A stretch of 64,000 nucleotides of DNA from Pampus argenteus (Eukaryota > Chordata > Actinopteri > Scombriformes > Stromateidae): the NCBI GenBank assembly GCA_036937835.1, contig CM072869.1, positions 5,719,501-5,783,500 on the forward strand, read 5' to 3'. A model generated the notes under the pieces. The model did no database searches. It saw only the letters and a program-made list of their open reading frames with translations, and was not told the origin of the DNA. A program made the position numbers and the translations under genes. Positions 27,561 to 40,470 of this stretch are shown piece after piece. Position 1 is the stretch's first letter, and each line of letters starts with the position of its first letter.

Positions 27561-28400
27561 CGGAGCTTTTCTCCCCTTCACTGTGCGCTCACTGTCTCCT
27601 CCTCTCTTCCTCTCTCTCTCTCTCTCTCTCTCTCTTCTTTTTCTCTCTCTGTTTCGGTTGCTCCCGTCTTTCTGCTCTAGCCACACGCAAGGGGGAGACT
27701 TAAGCTCTGCGAGGGAAAAAAAAAAAGAAAAAAAAGTCTGCTGCTATTTCTACAGTCAGGGCCTCCCCACAGCCCGCCCTTCCATAGACGGAGCTTTTTT
27801 TTTTCACTCACTACTAGCTGGATTTTAACCCTCTGCCTCCAACTAGCTGCACAGCAGCTCTGCAAAACCTGGCAACAAGTTGCTTTAAAGCGGCCTTTTT
27901 CTCACTTTTGGCGCATTGATTTTTTGCATCACTTTGGATTTTGCCGCAGTTCCTTCTGTTTTTCTGTATTTTTGTTTGGTTTTTTTTGGTGTTTTTTTTG
28001 TCCTCCGCTGATGGGTTTCTAGTAGAATTTATTTAGTTTTCTCCTTTTTGGATGGAAATTCGTCAAGGTGGCGTTTCGCCATGTGATGGGCCTTGTTCCA
28101 CCTGGAGTGCTGGGGCGCCATTTCTCACGGGTAACCTGCTTGCTGTATGCTCGTGGTCCTGATGACCACTACGGATGACAAGCAGAGAATGTGACCAATA
28201 TCTGAGCGCGGTGCACATCTGTGTTTTAAAGACATGTCCTTTGTCAGCGACTGGCACGAAGTATCGCACCTCCTTCGTCTTCGCTGTCTCTCCTTCTCTT
28301 TCCTATCCCTTGTCCTCTCTCTCTCTCTCTCTCTTGTCTCTGTGTCTCTCGCTCACCCTTGTTCTCTCTCTCTTTCACACTGACTCGCTCTCCTAACAGG
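27380..28400. repeat. CT-rich low-complexity tracts
   Basis: Repeated CT/CCT/TTTC runs, including (TC)n at about 27611-27634 and 28314-28333, interspersed with unique sequence. They create many Ser/Leu-rich reading frames that are not genes. Confidence 0.85.
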
Positions 28401-29129
28401 GGAATGAGTGGTGTGCAGAACCCGGAGCTCTTTCTGGGACAGGTGCCAACTGCAAACAAAAGACATTAAAAAGCAATAAGAGAAAGAGAATTTAGCGAAT
28501 CGTAAATTTTCAAACGTGTTGCAGCGAAATGTCAGACCGTAGACCCTGCGTGTTGTGTCTCTGCATGGCCACTTTGTGTCGTTATTGCATGTTTGTATGA
28601 AGTATTAAAGCTGATTTTGTGACCAAGCCTGTTGGTAAAACAGAGATTTGAATACTTTGCCACACTTATTCAAGTGAAGGCATTTCATTGGGGGAAGAGG
28701 GAGGGAGTAATGTGGTAGAGCAGCATATAGACTGCTGAATTATTCATGTTCCTAGTCAAGGCTGTGACTGGACTGGTTGTGCTATTTGCATGCATCAGAC
28801 ATGCTGTTTGTCTGTTTGCTAACATTCTTCTTTCAAAGACTTGTTAACTAACAGACAGGCTTAGCTGGAGCCTTGCAGACAGCCTCATGGCCTCCTATTG
28901 TTTCTAGTCTCACCAAGCCTGGACCCAGCCGGTGGCAGGCCAGCCGTGCTGCCCTGAGCTCGGGGCTCAGACGGTGGCTGGAGGAGGGAGTAAGCCTGCA
29001 GCTGAGATTGAGACTAGGGCTCAGTCTAGAGCTGGAGCTGGGGCACAGGCACGGCTGTGAGGGGGAAATCACTGGGTCTCGCACACACCACCAAAACGGG
29101 AGCTTATGGCTTTCTCCTCTTCTTGACAG

Positions 29130-29212
29130 AGATGTGGAATCAAAAGCGGGAAAAGCTGTTGGATTTCGCATCCCCGACCGGACATTTACCACCCCTTGCT
29201 CTGAAAAAATCG
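29130..29212 (+). ncRNA. mirlet7bhg: exon of the let-7 host transcript (83 nt)
   Basis: It has a strong acceptor (tttctcctcttcttgacag ending at 29129) and a perfect-consensus donor (atcg/gtgagtaa at 29213). It lies just downstream of a CT-rich, CpG-containing promoter-like zone and about 15 kb upstream of let-7a. An ATG at 29132 starts a frame open to the exon end (27 codons, beginning MWNQKREKLL, phase 0). Its upstream context depends on an unidentified preceding exon, and +4 is T, so it is not an obviously strong start. A possible preceding exon may end at 28989 (gaggga/gtaagc) or at 28442 (gacag/gtgcca), both weaker. Assignment to the let-7 host is by position and strand. Confidence 0.5.
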
Positions 29213-30843
29213 GTGAGTAATATCTGTTTTAATTTGTGTACGCTTGCGCGGTTTAGATTGGAATATCCACGTGTTTGCATTCGATGCTTTCATGTTTAAC
29301 AGACATCCTTGTACAAATAAACATTCGATGCACTTGAGGCTTTTACACAAAGTTTCTTTTTTACCTGAGCGCGCATTTTATACGTACAGAGCCAGAAAAC
29401 CCCTACGCGACCATGTAGTTTAGAAACATCTTCGATCGAACATGTAACTTCGAAAAAAAAATGCTTTTTTTCGATAACTTTTCTCACCCCTCCACAAAGC
29501 CTCATTGTAATTTTTTTTGCGATGCAAGAAACAAAAGTCATTAATAGCACTTTGATTGCTGCCCGGATAATCCTACTTCATGATAATCAATGGAAAGGTG
29601 GTGGAGGTGTTTCATATGAGTGAATGCAGTCGGGGCTTAGTATGTGCTGCATGAAGAGAGGTACGTGGTGTACTGATCAGTTTGATCAGTTCAATGTTCT
29701 CAAAAGCCTTTTCTGTCAGCTACATTTCAATGAAAATAATCCGCATTCCTTTGAATTTAAAGTTTTCCTGGCAGTATTTGCCGAGCTTGTCTCTCGTGTA
29801 GGAAGGCAGATTAGAGACTAAATATAATCCAGAGTCCCATCAGTGTTTGTCTATGCAAACCTACTTTTACTGTTCACACACACACATTATATCCCGATTC
29901 TTTGGATCTATACCTTTCACGCAGGATTTCGTTTGGATTTATGTTTTGCACAGCAATACTTTCGGAGCAAGTGCCATACGAAGACTCTCGTAATTATATT
30001 GATGCATATAAAAAAATAAATAAAACAGTTCTTTGTTTTCATTTGAAGGAAGAACCAACCCTGAAGGAGCAATAAAGCCATACAGGCAGTTGTAAAGCAA
30101 TTCCACAAAAATGAAAAGTGTTTAATAAATGCTTTAAAATGACTTTTAAGATAAGTGACTTTGGATAAAATCCAAATGTACTTTTGTCGGGCACTTGGTC
30201 GTTAACTTGATTAAATTCGTTTAACATTCAAGTTGCATTACTGTATGAGAGGTTTAAATCAGAATATTTTATTTTATTGTGTAGTATTGCACTGCAAACC
30301 AAATACATAATAACTCCTATTTTGGAATATCTTATATTTATTTATTTATTTTTTTTAAACTGACGTATCAGCAGTTGACTCATCTCAGTCTTCCTGCTTT
30401 GGCCTGTTTTATGCTTTGTGTGCTCAGATGTTCAGATGCTAATCCGAGTTTATATATATATATATATATATAGATATAAGAAAGAGGTGAACCCAGCCTC
30501 GTAGCACTCCAAGATTTCAGGTGATCCAACATTGAGGATCAGCTTTTCCATACATAGGAGATTATGTTCATTCATATGAATATAAGCTCTGCTGAACTAG
30601 CAGTGGACACATGGTTTTGGCTGGCAAGAGAGTATCCCACTACTCCACCCCTAAGGCCTTTTTGGCAGTAGATGGCAGGGGTCCAGCAGAAGGTTGCATG
30701 TTGAGAGGCAGATGGCAGGGCGGTGAGGGTTTGCATTATTTTCTTTCGCTGTAAAAGTATATAAGATCACAATACGGCATTCTGGGCACTGAAGCAAACA
30801 GCTTCAGCTTTACTGCATCTACACAGATACAACAATCTTGGGA

Positions 30844-31045
30844 CACACACACACACACACACACACACTTTCCTGCAAATAAATGTATAGTCAAACATAC
30901 ATATCTGTATAATAATATAACAATTTTATTTTTGCAATATGTCTGATATTAATACTTTTAAACAATAGTGAACACTTTTTCTTTCTTTTTTTACATTCTT
31001 GTCTGTTTTCGCTATTTCAGTGTGTGTGTGTGTGTGTGTGTGTGT
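30844..31045. repeat. (CA)n and (TG)n pair
   Basis: A CA run at 30844-30868 and a TG run at 31021-31045 form complementary arms separated by about 150 bp of AT-rich DNA. Confidence 0.9.
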
Positions 31046-31866
31046 ATTCTTAGGCTTGATCAAATGGTGGATTCAAAGTGTTTATCCTGTTGATCAGTCG
31101 AAAGGGGGCTTTTAAAATATTTTATTAGTCGATATATTTCAGATATTTTTTCAATCCCTATTTGTATTTAGTTTTCTATACACTCGTACAAGTGTTGCAT
31201 TCGTATACAGAGCTGAAAGAAACTGCAGGCCACGCCAGAACAACAAGTTCCCAAACTTGAACTTGACGGTGGCCTTGAACTTGAACGAGAAATTCTTTTG
31301 GATTTTGAGTGAAATTATATTCTAAGCGCGGTATTTTAATGAGGATATACTAGTTAAAGATTAAGTAATACATGTTTTTGTAAAAATGCAAAAAAGGGGG
31401 CAACACCTCAAAACTTTTTCATTGATTTGGTATGAACTGAAAAATGCAAAAAAATTAGCGTTGTGGAAATAAATTATGCATCGTGATGTTTTGTACAATT
31501 GTGTTTTGTACAATTAATAAAGTAATTATTATTATATATAATTCAGACTTTAAAAATAATCTGGATTGTTTTTTATTAATGGGTCACCTTGAATGTGTTT
31601 TGTTTAATTTGTGTTTAATTTAGACGTATTTAAGTTTCACGCACAAATAAGACAAGAAAAAAAAGATGTGTAAAAGACAATGTAAACTTTAAGAAGAAAG
31701 AAAAAAATTAAGAAAAAATAGTTCAGTCATTTTTCTATAAGCACACATCATCAACAGATGAGAAACACACATTAGAGCACTCAACAAAATAACTGTATAT
31801 AATTAAAATAATTGTAAATTTTACATCTTTGCTATTTGTAGAGATTATACAGTAATGGTTTGTAAA

Positions 31867-31872
<6 letters not shown>

Positions 31873-31940
<68 letters not shown>
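31873..31940. repeat. (GT)n microsatellite
   Basis: About 34 GT units with one CT interruption. It is the longest alternating purine-pyrimidine run of this kind in the window and is Z-DNA-prone. Confidence 0.95.
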
Positions 31941-31944
<4 letters not shown>

Positions 31945-33779
31945 CAGTGCACACGTGTGCACTTGTGCATGTGTCCTCTACTTGCTTGCTGGATCATCCT
32001 CGACTTTTGGAAATCATTATTGATTTTTAGAATATTGAACTTATTACAATATTTCCAGTTTTCTCATCTTTGACAACCAAACTATTAATATATCAAGTGT
32101 CTCATTCCTATTTGTTTACTTGTGAAACGTTAACTTAATATTTATTTATTTATGTCAAACTTTAATTCTCAGCATTGAATTTAATCTAATATTCATCATG
32201 CCTAGAATAGTGTATAAAAAAAAGTTACTTGACTTCTTTAATTTGGAAGATTGCATTATTTGTTATTCTAAATAATGTTATGGGCACGTAGATTAGAAAA
32301 TATTTCATCCTGTCCTCATGAACTGACAGTCTGAGGCATTGCTAAGTTATAATATTAAAAATCTTATTTCACACAATATTAACATACGGAATCAACAAAT
32401 GAGAATATTACAATCCGCGGTTCTAATGTTGCTGTAGTCTGAGTCGAAGTGAAAGACGAGTTTGATTTCAAGATTTTATTGCTCATATGTACAAACTACT
32501 GTATGTCTCCAGATCTGAGTATGTGTGTGTCAGATACTTTTGAAGTGTTGAGTATGTGGTTGAAGTCATGTGCCAGTGCTCAGTGTATTCTCACTAATGC
32601 ATCACACTGTAAAAAATTAGTCATTCACCAGCACAACACAGCAATAAGCCACCGATACACTGCACCATTTGTTAAGTGGATACATTGGTATTTACGATTA
32701 TGTGATTTTGTTTCATTTAGTTAGAGTTTGCTGTGATATTGTGAATTACATCCAATTTCCTCTTGGCTAATTTGAAATAATTGGAGTGTTTTGTGTTTGT
32801 TTGTTTTTTTGGTTTTTTTTAATTTCTAAAATGTTTTCATGTGCTGTTTTAAAGTACAATATAACTAAAAAAAAAATTAAATTTATTTTATTTTACACAT
32901 ATTTAATCAGTGGAGACAAATACATCATGCACTCAAGGTTTACAGTATGGTATTACATTTGAATGATGATGTATATATATATATATAGATATATATAATA
33001 AAGGATATGTAAAATAAAATGTCAGGTGATATTTTACAGCTTGAAAATATGTTTATATAGAATAGCAGTATGACTTTGCAGCTCCACCTTCGATTTAGAT
33101 CCAATATTCTAACTGACAGACTCTGAGCAGAGGTGCCAAGTGACTAACACTGTGCAGCAGATTAGCACAAGCAGGTCACTGCTTGTTGAAATGGAGCTGG
33201 ATTGAAATTTCCCATTTTGGCAGCCTAGCATGTCTAAAGGTCACAGTGTATTCTGCAAAAAAAAACAAAAAAAAACCTGCCATTCAATTACTAAGATTTT
33301 ACTAGTACTGACGTCAATCATTAGAAACATCCTCCTTCGGGCTTCTATTTAATAGTTGTCAGTCAGTAGAAAAACCTGTTCGAATATCCCCGAGGTGAGG
33401 TGAACAATTTAGTCACATCGAGATGAGCTCGCCAGACTCACTGTTGCACTCCTGTAGTGTGAATGTGGGAGAGCAGATGAGTGAATCCACAGTGGCCACT
33501 ACAGGTGGTGGCATACTCATACAGTACAGTAGGAAGTAAGCCAGACCTGGAAAGAGAGGAGAGAGAGAGAGGCTGGGCAACAAGATCCCAACACGTATAA
33601 ATACATTTTTCAGGTTGGTGTTATGTATGTCGCTCATTCATTGCACAAGGCTCTATAAACAAAATAATTACAGACGCACAAACTCACTTATACATATGCG
33701 CAATACGCTCCGAATTCAGTAAAAAACCTGCTTTTTCCTCGCTTCTCTCGCCATACATGGAAGCCATTAGTCCATTACC

Positions 33780-35420
33780 CCGTTGACTACTGAGGATTGG
33801 AGGCCATTTTTATTCTCCCTTTGTTAATCAGGATGTCAGCAGGGAGTGTCATATGTAATTTATCCACAAAACCACAGCAACTCCACAGAGACGGTGAGCA
33901 CGGTCATAATGACATAATATTGGACTGGGGGAGAGTTTCGGGGGTGACGGATGATGTAGATTTTCCTCCCACGTACCCCCCCCACCCCTCTTTTCCTCCA
34001 GACGTTCTGAAACGAGACCTGTGCAACTTTCACATGGTTGCTTTACAACACAGGCCCTCTGGCTGAGGTCAAGGTGGTTTTTTTCTCAAGTTTATTTACT
34101 CAAGGACAATTTTCTTACACACTTGCAGCACAAGCAGTCTTTATGTTGAATACTGAGCACTGAAGCAACTTTTTTTTTTTTTTTTAGCATAACTCCGTCA
34201 GACGTCTAAGACAGTCGGTGTAATTTGTTTCACCCGACCAGATTAATATTTAGAATTGTGAAAATGAATCAATTTATCTGCCTCTGGCCGCTCAATGTAT
34301 TCAATAATGTTTTTCAGAGGCTCTTTAGTCTGTGGTCTCTACAGCATCACATGTGTCTTTTAGCACACATTGTCAGGACAGATACTTGTTTTATGTACCT
34401 GCCAGGCAAAGCGATATTCCAGATAACGCTGAGCTGCGCCCACTCAATTTTTCTTTTCCAATGCTCATATATTTCCTTAGCTTTTGGCCGCCGCTGTCGC
34501 CAAGGCAATTTAGTCAGCGAAAAACTGCCGAATCAGCAAAATTGTTCCACTTGGAGGTAGAGTTGGAAGTGTTGAAAGGCTTCGCCTGCGCTCTCCAACT
34601 ATCAAAATACTGTAAATCCCTTCCCTCACCTCACCTCCACTTCATCACTTTCTTACTGTTCATCAGGCCTGAGCTGATTTATGTTGGTTACATTAGGTGA
34701 TGAAAAGGAACCGTACAATGGCCTGAGCTGTCACCGTGTTGCTCATTTGTGATTGGAAAAATGAATGTTAAATACACGGTGCGCTTTGATCATTACCATC
34801 GCTTTTTCACCGATTTGACTGCAATTTCCACAACTTTAGTACTCATTTTACTATGTAATTCAACACTGCAATAATGTTTGTATATTCATGTTTCCTTGCG
34901 AGTCTGTATGCTACTATGCAATGGTACAGGGACCAAGAATTACAGGATTTGTCTGTGCCATAACTAGTGTTAGAATCAACGACGACACAATTCATCCTTT
35001 CAAGGAGTAATCCAAAACTTCAGTTTTAATTAGCAAAAACAAATTGTAATACATATCAGAAAAAGTCCTCTGCACATACTGATCCAGGCTTCGTGAGTCA
35101 TCAACATGCATATATATACATAAACAACACATGAGTCGCACACAGAGTGCAGTGAGTGCACGGTTCGGACATCAATCTCTCTCTCTCTCCGTGGGCTTGG
35201 AGGAGTTGGGTTACTCACGAGCCCATAAACATGTGCTGGCGGGAGTCCGAGGCACCTCGCTGTAATTACAAACGTTAGAAACAATATATAAAGGACCCTT
35301 CCCCGGAAAAAAGGCCGAGTCCCGCACTGCAATTAGCGTCCTTGTACAGAATTATCACCCTTCAGCTGCCGCCGCTGCGCTGAGTGCAGGCCTTTTAATT
35401 GGGAGTGTCCTCCTTGGTCT
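33780..35420. promoter_or_regulatory. possible conserved regulatory block in the host intron
   Basis: Several stretches of complex, low-repeat sequence rich in homeobox-like TAATTA/ATTAAT cores and CpGs lie here: about 33800-33950, 34220-34560, 34730-34830 and 35290-35420. They contrast with the simple-repeat-rich flanks. There is no splice-bounded ORF. Such texture is typical of vertebrate developmental enhancers, but conservation cannot be tested here. Confidence 0.2.
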
Positions 35421-36000
35421 GCTAGAGGACAGCCATCATCGCCCTCTTTATTTTTCTTGCTCTCTGAGACTTGACTAATGATGACGAACTACCTCTGTTG
35501 CCCTTTGTCCAAATTTCACCTCCACGCAATGATGCCGGCATCCCACGTTTACACATGCACATGGGTGACACGGGGCGCATGTTAGGAGCCTTTACGTGTG
35601 TGAAAAACCGACATACTGCGCCGCATGTGCAAGAAAAAACCCGCCTATTCTGCTCACAAGTACATGCATATGCGCCACTTCGCCCACGCACATGACACTG
35701 TAGGCTTTCAGTAATACAGCATGCCAAAGTGTGTGCACGTATGCAGCGAGTGGGTGCTACTGGGCAAGGCCAAGGCCACGGCGGAGCTTGTGTGTTGGTG
35801 TTGGGTGAACATGCGGCAGTGAAAGTTGGCCGGTGTACAGGCCCAGTAGAAAGAGAGAGAGAGAGGGAAAGAGAGAGAGAGAGGGAGAGGGTGCGGTGTG
35901 TTACATGTTACACTAATCAGTTTCCTTGGCCAGGCAAGACCGTGAGGGGAGCTTATTAGTAAACAGGCTACAGAGAGGAGCCACTACAGCCCTCCGCCAC

Positions 36001-36023
36001 TGCTGCTGCTGCTGCTGCTGCTG
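36001..36023. repeat. (CTG)n trinucleotide repeat
   Basis: Seven to eight CTG units, 170 bp upstream of the putative host exon at 36193. A similar (CTG)n lies at 9627-9649. Confidence 0.9.
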
Positions 36024-36192
36024 GCTCTCCAACTGATCACTCTTTCTGCTTCTGCCTTTCTCCTTCTTCTCTATTGTTATCTCGTCCTCTGTTTCTGTTG
36101 CTGTAAATTGTCTCTCCTTTTTATCGACTAAAACACTTCTCACTGTCCGCCTCTTTGTTCTCTCTCTATCTTTATTCCCCCCCTTCTTGTAG

Positions 36193-36290
36193 GCAGTAAG
36201 TTGGATTTTGACTTCAGAGACACAGGCACAGACAATTTGGCCAACAAGTGAAAATCATGGACAGACAGACAGACTGGCGGTCGCGGCGTC
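36193..36290 (+). ncRNA. mirlet7bhg: internal exon of the let-7 host transcript (98 nt)
   Basis: The acceptor is excellent (cccccccttcttgtag ending at 36192) and so is the donor (gcgtc/gtaagtac at 36291). A tandem alternative acceptor (gtaggcag) would remove four bases. Inside lies an ATG at 36257 in strong context (A at -3, G at +4). This opens a 30-codon ORF if spliced to the exon at 42968, reading MDRQTDW and so on, and ending in a TGA there. A second frame is open through the whole exon and continues the frame of the exon at 29130. I see no known protein domain. It is probably a long non-coding RNA exon, with coding potential unproven. Confidence 0.5.
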
Positions 36291-39200
36291 GTAAGTACCA
36301 TAATATATTGCATATTTAATATGTTGTTGTTGTTTTTTTTTAATGATGTATCATAATGCAGTTGTATTGTCTTGCATTTCATTTAACAAGATGAAATCGG
36401 TAATTAGATGCTGCGTGAGTTTCGTTTGTCAAATGCAAAAAGGGCACTTAACTGCTCTGTCTTCATCTCTCTTTCTAAGACATATTATAATGTGGGCCTG
36501 CATTAGATGAAATCATAATGGCTGCATATTGTTTATCCTATTTGAAACCAAATGGCCCCAATGGCTCGTTAGTGCAGTAGATAAAAAGAATAAAATAAAA
36601 AATAAAATAAAAATGTCATTTCGAATGCACACGAACAGAAAACACTTTGGGTATAATCGTAATTGTCCAGCCAGACATATGAAGTCTTGACTCTCTCTCT
36701 CTCTCTCTGTGTCTGTGCCTGGGCCTGGATCTGTTAGAAAATGGCTTCCACTCTCTGCCTTCCAGCTCTTCAGTTCCCCGCCGCCATTTTGTGTATTGCT
36801 GCCAAAGTAGTCAGGTAGCAGAATGAGAGGGACAGGAGTAAAGTAGAGGGGAGAAAAAGTGGGTGCAACTGGATGCTGGGGTTAAGGAGCAAATTAACAT
36901 AAATGGGATAAGAGTGGCGAGAGATTGGGAGAAAATATGTGGTTCAATATTCACTAATATGAATGCTTAATAAATCTTTTTTTTATTTTTTCTTATGGGA
37001 AGAGGTTTTTTTTTAATTGTTGCTGAATGACTGCATACAAACAAGCAGTCTCCCTTCTGGATGCATCCCAGCTCCTCTTCTCAAAGAGCTGACCTTGGGT
37101 GGGCGCCATAAACGGTTCTTTTCCATTGGGGCAAATGTGCTGGCAAGGCTTACAGCAGCATGATGACCCCCTTCCACCCTCCACCCATCATCAGTCCTCC
37201 CTTTTCGCCTCCACCACACCACCCAGACTCCCCCAGCAGCCAAGCCCCCTCCTCCCCCTCACCCCCATAGTAACACAACCTGCCTGCTTCCAATACACCA
37301 GAGCCGGAGTGCATGTGTAAAGCTTTAAACTTTGCTTATGTACCTGTCTCCACCCTAACCACAGCGCACTGTTAGCTGTAGCTTCAACCCCAACTGTGCC
37401 TGTATCATATGCACTTAGTAACCCCAGGCCCCACCCCACCACCGCCGGCTACAGTAGCTCGCTGCCCGCAGCTCTGGAATTCTGTATGCGCCAGGCATTT
37501 GATTACATGTGCAGATGTTATTAAAGTCCTCCTATCCTCTGACCCCAACACCACAGATACTATATCAAGCTTCCAGTAGATGTCTGCTTGTCTTCGATGG
37601 ATCAGGCAATTGCTAAATTTACCTGACAAAGCCACACAAAACCATCCAGTTCTCTAGCAAACACTGTGTTGACTCAACGTGAATGATTGAAATAAGGGGC
37701 CGAGGTGTTTTTTTTTGTTTTGTTTTTTTTGTTATTTGATCCATAATCATAAATCAGTTAGGCTAACTAATGCAACCCAGATAACTTTGGAACTATTCAA
37801 GTTAAACAACCTATTATTTATCTCCCATTAGCCACCACATACATTATAAGATTAGTCTCTAGATGTTTACAATAGTTTATTATCTTTATAAAGAGTTGCT
37901 CATTTTCTCATTTTTGAAGTAACCTTCACTCACCGTCACTCAGCTTAACTTTGGCTACAGGAATGGACTGATTCAGGTGTCTAACCGGTGGAGTAACCTT
38001 TTAAAAGAATGTCGACGACTTCCGCATATTTATGTACAGTGTTGGCTGGGCAGGACATAATGAAAGCTTACACAAACACAGCACACGGGTACATATTGTT
38101 GTATATGGTTAATATATTTGTTTATGGCCTTAAATCGCCGCACTGTATCAGCGTGTATCTTTGATGGCATGCAACTGATTTAGACTCTAGGTGCAAAATA
38201 TAGCAGAAGTCCCTCCAGCAGAAAGACCTGGCCTATTTAGGCCTGTCACAGATAAGCTCTCATTGAGACAGACAGACAGTCAATGGCTTTGCTAACAGTT
38301 CAGAATGCACTCTGTCCCCTTTGGCTCCCCACTCCTTAATCTGGCCATGTGTTTGCATATGGGACAGAGTGTCCTCCATATTGTGTTTGTGGAATGAATT
38401 ATGAATGCTATTGCATAACAGTGGTCTGTTTCTGGGGCATATCTCTACAGCATCTACCCAGAGACCAAAGCATGAATACATTTACCCGCCCTAGACCTCT
38501 TGGAAATGATACTGCGAAGCTGGCCTGCCTGCGTTTGTTTATGGTTATATAGAGCAGATGGCCCTGCAACATGGTCACATATCACACACTGGCTGCCTCA
38601 CTGGCACTGCCACACACACACACACACACACTGCTTATAGGCAGAAACGTAGGACTATTTGAAGATGATTCAAATCCACAGAAATGCATTCATTATCCTT
38701 CTATAACTCACAGAGGGGAACATATTACATCTCTTTATCAGGCTACATTACTTTATATTCCCCTTCGTTTTGGCAGAAAGCCTGGAACTATAGGCACTAA
38801 AGCTAATAACTGCTGCCAATTCAAGCTTTTCAATGCTAACTGTGGTTAACTGAGCTGTATTTACAGCCGTAGCTTTCAGCTGTAACTGCTAACTACTGTA
38901 GTGGATCTGACTACAGCCAGCTGTAGCCTGGGGGTAACAAGCTCTTCAAGGTTACAAACTGTGCTGATCCCTGTCTGCCTTCTCTGTCCCTCTGTCTGTC
39001 AGCTGAAGTTCATATCCAGGGAGAAAGGTATTTGTCCCACCCTCTATATATAGCTGGCGACAGATGCAGCTCGATGGGGCACTGCCCAAGTTGAAAGGGG
39101 CCCTGCAGGCAGGCCAGAGCAGAGCTGGGCATGCAGACGTGTCAGGACTATAGACTTCCCCTAATAGACAGGGACCCTACAGGTCACCAGCAGCCACATG

Positions 39201-40379
39201 GCAGTGCACGTTTCACCAGCTTCCATTTAGCCATTATGGCGGCACAAAGACTAAGCCTGTGAATATCTATGCGAGCAAAAAATAGATCGATGTGATGCAT
39301 TGTAAAAAAAAAAAAAAAAAAAGAAATACGTTAAACTTTTGATTTAGATATACATGTAATGAACTCGATGGCCTCGATGAAAATTTTACTTTTGGTTTGA
39401 AAGGTTTTCTAGTAGTTTCAGTGCCCAAAATATCGATTTGATCAAGACGTGATACAAGGCTGATAGCATTATGACCCTAAAGCAGGGTTAGCATAAAAAT
39501 CCATCCAAATATGTAAAGGTATTTACATATTTACTGATATGAGAACTTGGACAAGGTGAAGGAGTACAGAGTACAATTTGCACATGTTTGAGGTGTCCTG
39601 ATATACGGTTGTAAGAGACACCTGCTGCCCCTTCATATACAAGTAGTTTCCATGTAGACCTTTCTATAGACCTGCACCCTGCTGAGCATCCTGCAACCTT
39701 ACCGTGTCTGTGTGCACACACATGCATGCAAAGTGTGTGTGTGTGTGTGTGTGTATGTTTCTTTATGTACATGTGACTGTATACTGTGTGTGTGTGAGAT
39801 GAGAAGCAGCTGGCAAGGTTGGGCTGAATGGTCTGGGTAACCCCTGCTGCGTGCCCTGTCATTACAATGATTGGGGTTGTTTTTTACCTCTAAAGATGTG
39901 ACCAGGGGGCCACAGTGGGATCAGCTAACTCTGCCTGATCCAGCCCTCTTCACCTGGCATGTTTATGGCTCTACTGGGGGATGAAGGGGTGGAAGCGGGG
40001 TAAGTCACTGGGGTCGGTTCATCTCACAGCCTGACAGGCAGACACACATATTATGCATGTAGGCGCGAGTACATACGCACTCCGTCACCCCTCATACATA
40101 AGTGCACACAGTATGCGTGCATTAAGTCATACATGTACTGCTCGCCACACACATTCAAACAGCTTCATATACACACACGCATACACGCCCATAAAACTCC
40201 TTCATCTTTCTCTCCTGTCACATACACTCGCACCAGGTTTGCGAGCTCAATATCTGCCTCATGCAGAGGTGACGGGGAGGTCAGCCTGTCTGACTTTGAG
40301 CAGAATCCCCCTGTGGCTTGCCCCAGCCATCCCCCCTGGCATGTGTAACAGGACCTACCCATGCAGCCTCTCCTCTTCC

Positions 40380-40470
40380 CCCCGCTCCTGTCCTCCCCCT
40401 CCTCCCTCTGCCTCCCCCCCCTGGCCCTGGTATAAATAGATGGGTCATGCCTGCTGTGCTACCCTGAGGG
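40380..40470 (+). promoter_or_regulatory. TATA-type core promoter candidate
   Basis: TATAAATA at 40431-40438 follows a C-rich tract (about 40376-40425) and precedes a GC-richer segment. This is the layout of a TATA promoter, with an expected start near 40460. A second similar AT core (CCCTTTATAAATG) occurs at about 40500. It lies inside the putative host intron and no downstream exon is obvious. The motif could instead be a MEF2-like enhancer site. Confidence 0.2.

Larger units (their letters stand above)
29213..36192 (+). other. putative host intron
   Basis: It is bounded by the donor at 29213 and acceptor at 36192. It contains AT-rich DNA, CA/TG arrays and the possible regulatory block at 33.8-35.4 kb. 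On the minus strand an acceptor-like tcctctctttccag lies at about 33560-33547 before 44 open codons. I treat this as doubtful. Confidence 0.4.

Noticed and set aside
27130..28460. Many overlapping Ser/Leu-rich or Arg/Glu-rich ORFs on both strands
   Set aside because: They are translations of CT/GA low-complexity tracts, open in several frames at once, as expected for simple repeats.
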